Assembly (NCBI GenBank): GCA_026996935.1
Contig: JALWJW010000282.1
Coordinates: forward strand, 1-12,850
Length of the DNA stretch: 12,850 nt
Direction of reading: 5' to 3'
Source of the DNA: Hyphomicrobiales bacterium
Lineage (GTDB): Bacteria; Pseudomonadota; Alphaproteobacteria; Rhizobiales; Aestuariivirgaceae
Notes under the pieces: generated by a model
The model's input: only the letters and a program-made list of their open reading frames with translations
What the model was told of the DNA's origin: nothing
Database searches by the model: none
Made by a program: the position numbers and the translations under genes
Shown here: positions 6,978-12,850 of the stretch, one piece after another
How positions within the stretch are numbered: position 1 is the first letter of the stretch
Layout: every line of letters starts with the position of its first letter

Positions 6978-7265
6978 ATGAAGTTCCGCCCTTTACATGA
7001 CCGCGTCGTTGTACGCCGCATTGAGGAAGCCACCACAACAGCCGGTGGTATTATCATTCCAGACACAGCCCAGGAAAAACCAAGCCAAGGCGAAGTTATT
7101 TCTGTAGGCCCTGGTGCCCGTGGCGAAGATGGCAAAATTATTGCCCTTGACGTTAAAAAAGGCGATACCGTTTTGTTCGGTAAATGGTCAGGTAACGAAG
7201 TCACAATCAATGGCCAGGAAGTCTTGATTATGAAAGAATCTGATATCATGGGTGTTTTAGGATAA
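6978..7265 (+). CDS. groES: Co-chaperonin GroES (Hsp10)
   Basis: A 95-residue co-chaperonin of normal length. It forms a heptameric lid that closes GroEL chambers in the cytosol. It begins with the typical KFRPLHDRVVVRRIEEA strand. The mobile loop falls around residues 17-34 and contains the hydrophobic GroEL-contact tripeptide III in GGIIIPD. The roof-loop region GPGARGEDG and the C-terminal KESDIMGVL are also typical. AGGAG at 6964-6968 lies 9 nt before the ATG. Expression is probably under CIRCE/HrcA and a heat-shock promoter. It is followed by groEL after 88 nt, with no terminator in between. Confidence 0.98.
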   Translation: MKFRPLHDRVVVRRIEEATTTAGGIIIPDTAQEKPSQGEVISVGPGARGEDGKIIALDVKKGDTVLFGKWSGNEVTINGQEVLIMKESDIMGVLG

Positions 7266-7353
7266 GTGAATTTTCAAGGTGTATATTTACGCCTTTTCTC
7301 ATTTCAAAACATTATAAAAATAATTGTTAGTCCATTAAGAAAGGTTCTTAAAC

Positions 7354-9006
7354 ATGACTGCTAAAGACGTAAAATTTGGTCGCGATGCCCGTGAGCGTAT
7401 GCTCAATGGTGTTGATATTCTGGCCAATGCTGTAAAAGTAACTTTGGGTCCAAAAGGTCGCAATGTTGTGATCGATAAATCATTTGGCGCACCACGCATC
7501 ACCAAAGATGGTGTAACTGTAGCCAAAGAGATTGAATTGGAAGATAAATTTGAAAACATGGGCGCTCAAATGGTCCGTGAAGTTGCAACCAAAACCAACG
7601 ATATTGCTGGTGATGGTACAACAACATCAACTGTTTTGGCACAAGCAATTGTTCGCGAAGGTGCAAAAGCGGTTGCTGCGGGCATGAACCCGATGGATCT
7701 TAAGCGTGGTATTGAGCTTGCAGCCACTGCTGCACAAGCAGACCTTACAAAACGCTCAAAGAAAATTAAAACATCTGAAGAAGTGGCCCAGGTGGGCACC
7801 ATTTCTGCAAACGGTGAAGCACAAATTGGTGCAGACATCGCCGCTGCCATGCAGCGCGTTGGCAACGAAGGTGTAATCACTGTTGAAGAAGCTAAAACGG
7901 CTGAAAGTGAACTTGAAGTTGTTGAAGGTATGCAGTTCGATCGTGGCTACTTGTCACCATACTTTGTGACAAATTCAGAAAAAATGACCGCCGAAATGGA
8001 AGATCCATACATTTTGTTGGTAGAGAAAAAACTTTCAAACCTGCAAGCAATGTTGCCAATCCTTGAAGCTGTTGTTCAGTCAACGAAACCACTTTTCATC
8101 ATTGCAGAAGATGTTGACGGAGAAGCGCTTGCAACTTTGGTTGTTAACCGTTTGCGCGGTGGCCTGAAAGTTTGTGCTGTTAAAGCACCTGGCTTTGGTG
8201 ATCGTCGTAAAGCAATGCTTGAAGACATCGCGATCCTAACAGGCGGTCAAGTGATCTCTGAAGATCTTGGCATCAAAATGGAAAGCGTAACGCTTGATAT
8301 GCTTGGCACTGCAAAACGTGTTGTTGTGGACAAAGAAAACACAATGATCGTTGATGGCGCTGGCAAGAAAAAAGAGCTTAAAGCGCGTTGCGAACAAATT
8401 CGCACCCAGGCAGAAGCAACAACATCTGACTATGACCGTGAAAAACTTCAGGAACGTTTGGCAAAATTGGCTGGCGGTGTTGCTGTTCTTCGCGTTGGTG
8501 GTTCAACAGAAATCGAAGTTAAAGAACGCAAAGACCGCGTTGATGATGCTCTAAACGCAACCCGTGCTGCAGTTGAAGAAGGCATTGTTCCCGGTGGTGG
8601 CGTTGCTTTGGTTCGTGCTAAAAAAGCCGTTGATAAATTGTCTGATGAAAACCCTGACATTCAAGCAGGCATCAAAATTGTATCAAAAGCTCTTGAAGCA
8701 CCGCTTCGCCAAATTGCTGAAAACTCAGGTGTTGAAGGTTCAATCGTTTGTGGCAAAACTCTTGAGAAATCAGGTAACTTTGGCTTTAACGCTCAAACCG
8801 AAGAATATGGCGATATGATTGCAATGGGCATTATGGATCCAACAAAGGTTGTCCGTGTTGCTCTTGAAGATGCAGCTTCTGTTGCCGCTTTGTTGATCAC
8901 AACTGAAGCCATGATTGCCGAAGCACCTGCTAAAGATGCTGGTGGCGCACCTGCAATGCCTGATATGGGCGGCATGGGCGGCATGGGTGGCGGCATGGGC
9001 TTTTAA
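7354..9006 (+). CDS. groEL: Chaperonin GroEL (Hsp60)
   Basis: A 550-residue full-length chaperonin that forms the double heptameric ring and folds proteins with ATP and GroES. The nucleotide-binding signature AGDGTTTSTVLA at 86-97 holds Asp87. The residue after TTT is Ser92, where Ala is commonest. The catalytic-type Asp near 398 lies in VDDALNATRAAVEEG, followed by GIVPGGGVAL. The protein ends in the flexible Gly-Met tail (MGGMGGMGGGMGF). The start at 7354 has AAGAAAGG at 7337-7344 9 nt upstream. Codons look biased as in strongly expressed genes (many GGT, GTT, GCT). It is cotranscribed with groES and ends at a strong terminator 36 nt later. No sign of a second groEL copy in the window. Confidence 0.99.
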   Translation: MTAKDVKFGRDARERMLNGVDILANAVKVTLGPKGRNVVIDKSFGAPRITKDGVTVAKEIELEDKFENMGAQMVREVATKTNDIAGDGTTTSTVLAQAIVREGAKAVAAGMNPMDLKRGIELAATAAQADLTKRSKKIKTSEEVAQVGTISANGEAQIGADIAAAMQRVGNEGVITVEEAKTAESELEVVEGMQFDRGYLSPYFVTNSEKMTAEMEDPYILLVEKKLSNLQAMLPILEAVVQSTKPLFIIAEDVDGEALATLVVNRLRGGLKVCAVKAPGFGDRRKAMLEDIAILTGGQVISEDLGIKMESVTLDMLGTAKRVVVDKENTMIVDGAGKKKELKARCEQIRTQAEATTSDYDREKLQERLAKLAGGVAVLRVGGSTEIEVKERKDRVDDALNATRAAVEEGIVPGGGVALVRAKKAVDKLSDENPDIQAGIKIVSKALEAPLRQIAENSGVEGSIVCGKTLEKSGNFGFNAQTEEYGDMIAMGIMDPTKVVRVALEDAASVAALLITTEAMIAEAPAKDAGGAPAMPDMGGMGGMGGGMGF

Positions 9007-9041
9007 TAAGTCCAGCTTACACACCAGCACTTAAGTTACTG

Positions 9042-9073
9042 AAGGCCGTTGATGAAAATCAGCGGCCTTTTTT
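9042..9073 (+). terminator. Intrinsic terminator of groESL
   Basis: A 12-bp stem, AAGGCCGTTGAT (9042-9053) with ATCAGCGGCCTT (9058-9069), contains one G-T wobble and closes on a GAAA tetraloop. It is followed by further Ts to 9073 and an AT-rich stretch. Confidence 0.93.
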
Positions 9074-9112
9074 ATATTTTGATACAACTTGGCAATCAGG
9101 TTTTTCCTCAGC

Positions 9113-9146
9113 AAAAAGGCCACTGAATTTACATCCAGCGGCCTTT
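9113..9146 (-). terminator. Intrinsic terminator, minus strand
   Basis: Read on the minus strand, AAAGGCCGCTG (9146-9136) pairs with CAGTGGCCTTT (9125-9115), 11 bp with one G-U, around a 10-nt loop. The run of Ts continues to 9113. On the plus strand the same stem has an A-C mismatch and an interrupted T-run, so the minus strand is the better reading. It would end the candidate small RNA and possibly the his transcript. Confidence 0.8.
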
Positions 9147-9299
9147 CCTCTTTTGCATTCAAATTCCTGTGCAGGGCTTTTCCGGGCTTTTAAATCTGCA
9201 GGTCGGGGGCAGTCGCCACAGATTAAAAGCAGATCGGACCTGCCCTATAGGATTGAATGCGCAAGCTGTGTACCATAAAGATAGTTATATTTAAAATTA
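9113..9299 (-). ncRNA. Candidate structured small RNA, unassigned
   Basis: A minus-strand unit of about 185 nt inferred from promoter, structure and terminator. The core 9150-9265 folds into one long interrupted hairpin. Paired blocks from outside in: CTT/AAG (9150-9152 with 9263-9265), GCATTCAA/TTGAATGC (9155-9162 with 9253-9260), TCCT/AGGA (9165-9168 with 9249-9252), AGGGC/GCCCT (9173-9177 with 9242-9246), TCCG/CGGA (9181-9184 with 9235-9238), and 12 bp with one bulged A (9186-9198 with 9219-9230), ending in a 20-nt loop. It is followed directly by the terminator at 9113-9146. A long bulged hairpin recalls 6S RNA in outline, but I could not match the 6S central bubble. The SRP RNA tetraloop region is absent. 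It could instead be a palindromic mobile repeat, or the structured 3' end of the his transcript. Confidence 0.5.
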
Positions 9300-9305
9300 A
9301 ATTCT

Positions 9306-9334
9306 ATCATACACCATATAGTGTCTCATTTCAA
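9306..9334 (-). promoter_or_regulatory. Near-consensus sigma-70 promoter
   Basis: On the minus strand TTGAAA (9334-9329) and TATGAT (9311-9306) are separated by exactly 17 nt. Transcription would start near 9299, about 35 nt before the long hairpin. No protein gene lies downstream on this strand before the terminator. Confidence 0.6.
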
Positions 9335-9593
9335 AACAACCAAACATTTAATTTATTATGACAGCAAGTAAGAAGCCAGATTTGGTTATTTAAAATTATT
9401 TTTTAAGTGGTTTAAAGTCTTCAGCGTAGGCCTTTTATTGAAGATGCAGTAATCTTGTGAAAACAGATGTTAGGCGTTTTCAATGGTTATTCAAGCGATA
9501 ACTGATTGGCGAAAAACTGATCAACAGGTTTTTAAATAAAAAGTGCTCAAGCGTAATAGATGGTTTTAATACTGGGCGCTTCAAAACGGGCGC

Positions 9594-10292
9594 TTAAGTT
9601 TCCAATTGTTCCAAAAGCTTTGCCTGCATGTCGCTAATCCGCTGGTCAGGTAAAGCTTTTTTCGCTACGCCCAAAACCGCTTCAGATTGAAAAATCAATC
9701 CATCATCAAGCACTTTCAAATTATTGGCTTCAAGTGTTGAACCCGTCGAAGTAATATCCACAATAACCTGCGCGGTGCCAGATGCCGGTGCTCCTTCTGT
9801 TGCCCCCAAGCTTTCAACAATGCGATAGCCCGTCACGCCTTTATCAGCAAAAAACCGTCGGGTAATACGCAAATATTTTGTGGCCACACGCAGGCGCTTA
9901 TTGTGCGTTGCGTACCAATCTTCACACACCTCATCAAGGTCGGCCATGGTTGCCACATCAAGCCAGCATTTTGGCAAGGCGACAATGACATCAGCATGAC
10001 CAAACCCCAGCCGCACCGACATATCAACTAACGCATCAGCATCGGGCATGGTTTCGCGTAACAGGTCTTCACCCGTCACGCCAATATCAATGGTGCCATC
10101 CATCAGCGATTGGGCAATTTCACCAGCAGATAAAAACGCCACTTCGGCGTCCTCAATACCAGAAATTTTGCCCTGATAACCGCGCGCTGATCCAATACGC
10201 GAAATCTCATAACCAGCCGCTGCAAAAAGATCTTGCGCCTTTTCCATCAAGCGACCTTTAGAGGGCAGGGCAATGGTTAGTTTGTTGCTCAT
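9594..10292 (-). CDS. hisG: ATP phosphoribosyltransferase catalytic subunit, short form (HisG)
   Basis: Catalyses the first step of histidine synthesis: ATP plus PRPP to phosphoribosyl-ATP. At 232 residues it is the short form, lacking the C-terminal regulatory ACT-like domain, so it depends on HisZ in a hetero-octamer. Visible signatures are the N-terminal LTIALPSKGRL at 5-15, GVTGEDLL at 71-78, and the PRPP-binding loop VDITSTGSTLEAN at 178-190. The ATG at 10292 overlaps the hisZ stop as ATGA. A ribosome-binding site GAGGGG lies 8 nt upstream inside hisZ, so translation is probably coupled. No leader peptide or attenuator for histidine is seen. It is the last gene of the hisS-hisZ-hisG run. 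Confidence 0.97.
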   Translation of the reverse strand: MSNKLTIALPSKGRLMEKAQDLFAAAGYEISRIGSARGYQGKISGIEDAEVAFLSAGEIAQSLMDGTIDIGVTGEDLLRETMPDADALVDMSVRLGFGHADVIVALPKCWLDVATMADLDEVCEDWYATHNKRLRVATKYLRITRRFFADKGVTGYRIVESLGATEGAPASGTAQVIVDITSTGSTLEANNLKVLDDGLIFQSEAVLGVAKKALPDQRISDMQAKLLEQLET

Positions 10293-11464
10293 GAATTTTG
10301 CCCCTCTACAGCATTTAACAATCGCTCGCTATAAATCGCGCAGCCAACCGCTGGCACAGATACACATTTGCCGATGTCAGAAATCAGATCATCATAGCGC
10401 CCACCACCAGCAATCACCATCGGTGCGCCGTCTTTGTCTTCCACTTCAATTTGAAAAACAAAGCCTGTGTAATATTCAAGCGAGCGTCCAAACTCAGCAG
10501 CAAAACTGATGGAACCATTTTTCATCGCATCCAGCCCAAACAAATCAAATCGTTTGTTAAGGTCAGCGCAAGCACTGGCAAAACGATCATCACTAAACAG
10601 GCCAAGGTCTTCCAATTTTGCTGGAATGGTGTCTAACGTGCCATGAATACTCAAATAGGCATTAATCGTATCAGCGATTTGGCTTGAAAGGGGCATGGCA
10701 TTTTTATCACTGGCTTTTTCAGCTAAACGCCGCGCGATGTCATCACTTGTTCGCCCGGGAACCAAAGCCCAATTTTCCTCATCCAGCACAGTTTCAACAA
10801 CAGCTTTGGTATCGCTTTTATCAGTAGCAAGTTTTGCCACCAGATCATCGCATGATGTTGTGGCAAAAGGCTGTTGTCCCGTTAAGTGGCGCAATAATTT
10901 ATGAAACGCCAAGGGCCGCCAAAATTCATGGGCTAAACGCCGCCGCCAGCGTTCTGGCATGTCCATAGCGCCAAGCAGCGCATTAAACAAACCAAGGTCC
11001 CCAATGCGCACCGTATAGTTTTTAAGGCCGGCTTTTTCCATGGCGGCAATGGTGAGGTTGAAAATTTCAGCTTCAGCATTTTGAGCGTTCTCAGCCCCAA
11101 ACCACTCTAAACCCAATTGACCAAATTCACGCGGGCCCTTTGTGGTTGCGTTAGTGTTTGCATGGCGAAAGGCCGGGCCATTATAACTATAGCGCGCTTG
11201 AGATTGCGGCGTTGGTGCACTGGCAAGGTGATAGCGGCAGGTCGGCACCGTAAGATCAGGGCGTAAACAAAGCTCATTGCCTTCAGGGTCGGAAAAAACA
11301 TAAGTCCGCGAACGTAAATCTTCGCCCGTGCGTTCTAAAAACACATCGGCCGGCTGAATAATTTCAGGCTCAATAAACTCATGGCCCGCTGCTTCAAACA
11401 ACCCCATAAGTTGCTCATTTTGCACCGCAAGTTTGGTGCGATAATCAGATGATTTACCAGGCAT
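10289..11464 (-). CDS. hisZ: ATP phosphoribosyltransferase regulatory subunit (HisZ)
   Basis: A catalytically inactive paralogue of the histidyl-tRNA synthetase core that activates short-form HisG and mediates histidine feedback. It has about 391 residues. Class II synthetase remnants are visible: LCLRPDLTVPTCRYHLA at 66-82, ARYSYNGPAFR at 90-100, SLEYYTGFVFQIEV at 328-341 and GGGRYDDL at 353-360. The C-terminal anticodon-binding domain of HisS is absent, as expected. I chose ATG at 11464, with GGAG (11474-11477) 9 nt upstream. An in-frame ATG at 11482 would add six residues but lies inside the repeat arm. It overlaps hisG by 4 nt. A 117-nt gap filled mostly by a REPIN-like repeat separates it from hisS. 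Confidence 0.95.
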   Translation of the reverse strand: MPGKSSDYRTKLAVQNEQLMGLFEAAGHEFIEPEIIQPADVFLERTGEDLRSRTYVFSDPEGNELCLRPDLTVPTCRYHLASAPTPQSQARYSYNGPAFRHANTNATTKGPREFGQLGLEWFGAENAQNAEAEIFNLTIAAMEKAGLKNYTVRIGDLGLFNALLGAMDMPERWRRRLAHEFWRPLAFHKLLRHLTGQQPFATTSCDDLVAKLATDKSDTKAVVETVLDEENWALVPGRTSDDIARRLAEKASDKNAMPLSSQIADTINAYLSIHGTLDTIPAKLEDLGLFSDDRFASACADLNKRFDLFGLDAMKNGSISFAAEFGRSLEYYTGFVFQIEVEDKDGAPMVIAGGGRYDDLISDIGKCVSVPAVGCAIYSERLLNAVEGQNS

Positions 11465-11476
11465 TAGACGTAACTC

Positions 11477-11566
11477 CGTCATTCCAGCGAAAGCTGGAAT
11501 CCAATAACCCTGCTTGCCGTATTCTTGTTACTTGCGTAATGGATTCCAGCTTTCGCTGGAATGACG
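11477..11566. repeat. REPIN-like double palindrome between hisS and hisZ
   Basis: Two perfect 27-nt inverted arms (11477-11503 and 11540-11566) flank a 36-nt spacer. Each arm is itself a hairpin: ATTCCAGC, loop GAAA (TTTC in the other arm), GCTGGAAT. This nested layout is that of paired REP sequences. In the coding frames it gives the VIPAKAGIH-like peptide seen in spurious annotations across many proteobacteria, so I take it as a copy of that widespread family. The arm nearest hisZ starts at the last base of its ribosome-binding site. Confidence 0.9.
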
Positions 11567-11581
11567 AAAGAGAAAAAAAAC

Positions 11582-12850
11582 TCATACCGCATCCCCTTTA
11601 ATCCGCGCCAGCAACTTTTGCACTTCAGCCACCAAGTCACTTTCCTTAACCGAAAACTGCGCCGCGCGCTCTTGTGTCCACTCCTCGCGGCTTTCGATTT
11701 TCTCAGCAATGCGCTTTCCTTCATACAAATCCTTGATCTGTACTTCACCGGCTTCGCGTTCATCAGCACCTTGAATAATCGCAATCGGACAACCACGGCG
11801 ATCAGCATATTGCAATTGCTTGCCAAAGTTCTTCGGATTGCCTTGGAACATTTCAGCGCGAATACCAGCTTTGCGCAGGTCCGAAACCATACGTTGATAA
11901 CGCCCCAAACTCTCCGTATCGCGATCCATCACACAAACCACAACAGGGGCCATGACTTTATCAGCCCCCAACTTGCCAAGGTTCTTAAGCGCCGTCATCA
12001 ATCTCGAAACACCGATAGAAAATCCAGTGGCAGGAACCGCTTGCCCCATAAACCGCTGAACCAACCCATCATACCGCCCGCCACCACCGACAGATCCGAA
12101 TTGAACCTTCTGGCCTTTTTCGTTTTTAACAGCAAATGTCAGTTCGGCTTCAAATACAGTACCCGTGTAATATTCCAGTCCACGTACGCATGATGGATCA
12201 ATTTTGATACGGCTTTCGTCATATCCGCAAGACATAATAATTTCGCGGATCAGATCAAGTTCTTTGACACCTTCATTGTCTTCAACGCGGCCCGTTTCAA
12301 CAAAGTCTACAACAGCAGATACCTGCTCGCCATTAAGTCCTGCACCTTTGGTAAAGTCGCCGCTTTCGTCTTCGCGGCCCTCTCCAAGTAAAAGTGTAAT
12401 GCCTTCAACACCAAATTTATCGAGCTTATCAATGGCGCGTAAAACGCCTAGTCGTTGATCGGCAAACTCATCGCCTGCCAGTCCTAAACCTTCTAGAAGG
12501 CCATCAAGCACTTTGCGGTTATTCACGCGGATCACATAGTCACCGCGTGCAATTCCAAGTGCTTCCATCGTATCGGCCATCATCATGCACATTTCAGCAT
12601 CGGCTTGAACGCCAGGTGCGCCAACAATGTCGGCATCGAACTGCATGAATTGGCGAAAGCGGCCAGGCCCGGGTTTCTCATTGCGGAAAACCCAGCCATT
12701 GCGATAGGTGCGATAGGGCAGGTTGATGTTTTGAAAGTCTTCGGCCACATGGCGAGCCAATGGCGCGGTCAGGTCATAACGCAGGCTCATCCATTGGTCA
12801 TCATCATCTTGCAACGAAAAAACGCCAGCGTTGGGGCGGTCGGTATCTGG
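11582..12850 (-). CDS. hisS: Histidyl-tRNA synthetase, 5'-truncated by the window
   Basis: The C-terminal 422 residues of a class II synthetase that charges tRNA-His. The frame stays open to the window edge (PDTDRPNAGVF before LQDDDDQW), so the TTG at 12814 is internal, and about 70-80 N-terminal residues are missing. Motif 2 with its loop, FRNEKPGPGRFRQF, is at 12688-12647. The histidine-binding loop RGLEYYTG is at 12184-12161, and GGGGRYDG at 12088-12065. The anticodon-binding domain starts near 11953. The motif 2 loop lacks the ERPQ of the bacterial norm and RGLE replaces RGLD. This matches the divergent alphaproteobacterial HisRS, known to charge a tRNA-His without the G-1 base. It is followed by hisZ across the REPIN. 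Confidence 0.96.
   Translation of the reverse strand, partial: PDTDRPNAGVFSLQDDDDQWMSLRYDLTAPLARHVAEDFQNINLPYRTYRNGWVFRNEKPGPGRFRQFMQFDADIVGAPGVQADAEMCMMMADTMEALGIARGDYVIRVNNRKVLDGLLEGLGLAGDEFADQRLGVLRAIDKLDKFGVEGITLLLGEGREDESGDFTKGAGLNGEQVSAVVDFVETGRVEDNEGVKELDLIREIIMSCGYDESRIKIDPSCVRGLEYYTGTVFEAELTFAVKNEKGQKVQFGSVGGGGRYDGLVQRFMGQAVPATGFSIGVSRLMTALKNLGKLGADKVMAPVVVCVMDRDTESLGRYQRMVSDLRKAGIRAEMFQGNPKNFGKQLQYADRRGCPIAIIQGADEREAGEVQIKDLYEGKRIAEKIESREEWTQERAAQFSVKESDLVAEVQKLLARIKGDAV

Larger units (their letters stand above)
9074..9593. other. Convergent intergenic region without a protein gene
   Basis: No credible protein-coding frame is seen here. The left half holds the minus-strand terminator, long hairpin and promoter described separately. 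From 9335 to 9593 the DNA is AT-rich. I see only weak structures: AACCAAA (9338-9344) against TTTGGTT (9381-9387), and the direct repeat GGGCGCTT at 9574-9581 and 9588-9595 just after hisG. No clear terminator lies directly after hisG, so the one at 9113-9146 may also serve the his genes. Confidence 0.6.

Noticed and set aside
7566..7880. Minus-strand frames opposite groEL
   Set aside because: They reflect the strong codon bias of groEL, and no ribosome-binding site or family match is seen.
9150..9265. Signal recognition particle (4.5S) RNA
   Set aside because: A CAGGTCCG segment on the minus strand caught my eye, but the essential GGAAGGAAGCAG loop is absent.
9150..9265. MITE-like transposable element
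   Set aside because: The outer arms form a terminal inverted repeat of sorts, but no target-site duplication is seen at the edges, and a promoter and terminator flank it. I kept it as an alternative only.
9519..9535. Terminator directly after hisG
   Set aside because: The A-rich arm pairs with the T-rich arm near here through only a few G-C pairs and one bulge, too weak to call.
11479..11826. Open frame carrying the FVIPAKAGIHYAS peptide on the minus strand
   Set aside because: It is a shadow of hisS running into the REPIN; this peptide is a known by-product of translating that repeat family.
11561..12193. A 210-codon plus-strand frame
   Set aside because: It lies wholly antisense to hisS, which has clear synthetase motifs, and has no recognisable domain.
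1..12850. CRISPR array, phage or plasmid genes, insertion sequence, defence island
   Set aside because: No regularly spaced direct repeats, integrase, transposase or defence-family proteins are seen; nearly all genes are conserved housekeeping genes in ordinary order.

Overview
The window reads as chromosomal, mostly housekeeping DNA from an alphaproteobacterium, most likely Hyphomicrobiales (Rhizobiales). Support for this: a HisS-HisZ-HisG cluster with short-form HisG, a groESL operon with a perfect CIRCE operator, a TIGR01459-type HAD protein beside MaoC and RibF, and a TldE/PmbA - CysQ - DUF4170 trio. Base composition looks moderate (somewhat below half G+C by eye), which is low for that order. 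I cannot name a genus.

Layout. (1) 1-1865, plus strand: the 3' end of a TldE/PmbA gene, an overlapping cysQ-like phosphatase with a TTG start, and a small DUF4170 gene. (2) 1880-6417, minus strand, convergent with block 1: a close-packed run, in transcription order a membrane-anchored degenerate EAL protein, a HAD-like protein, a MaoC/PhaJ-like hydratase, bifunctional ribF, and a sulfotransferase starting 4 nt after ribF. (3) 6509-6778, plus: a doubtful small exported protein, divergent from the EAL gene. (4) 6812-9073, plus: heat-shock type promoter, CIRCE, structured leader, groES, groEL and a strong intrinsic terminator. (5) 9074-9593: no protein gene seen. On the minus strand it holds a near-consensus promoter (9306-9334), a ~116-nt imperfect long hairpin (9150-9265) and an intrinsic terminator (9113-9146), together a candidate small-RNA gene. 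(6) 9594-12850, minus: hisG, hisZ and 5'-truncated hisS, transcribed hisS-hisZ-hisG, with a REPIN-like double palindrome between hisS and hisZ.

How the genes fit together. HisZ and HisG form the split ATP-phosphoribosyltransferase that starts histidine synthesis, and HisS is the synthetase paralogue of HisZ. GroES and GroEL form the chaperonin, probably controlled by HrcA through CIRCE. RibF makes FMN and FAD. CysQ would remove PAP, the by-product of PAPS-dependent sulfotransferases, and a sulfotransferase lies convergently next to it.

Most of the window is ordinary. The parts I think deserve a second look are the unassigned RNA unit between groEL and hisG, the REPIN that abuts the hisZ ribosome-binding site, and the degenerate EAL protein heading the ribF run.
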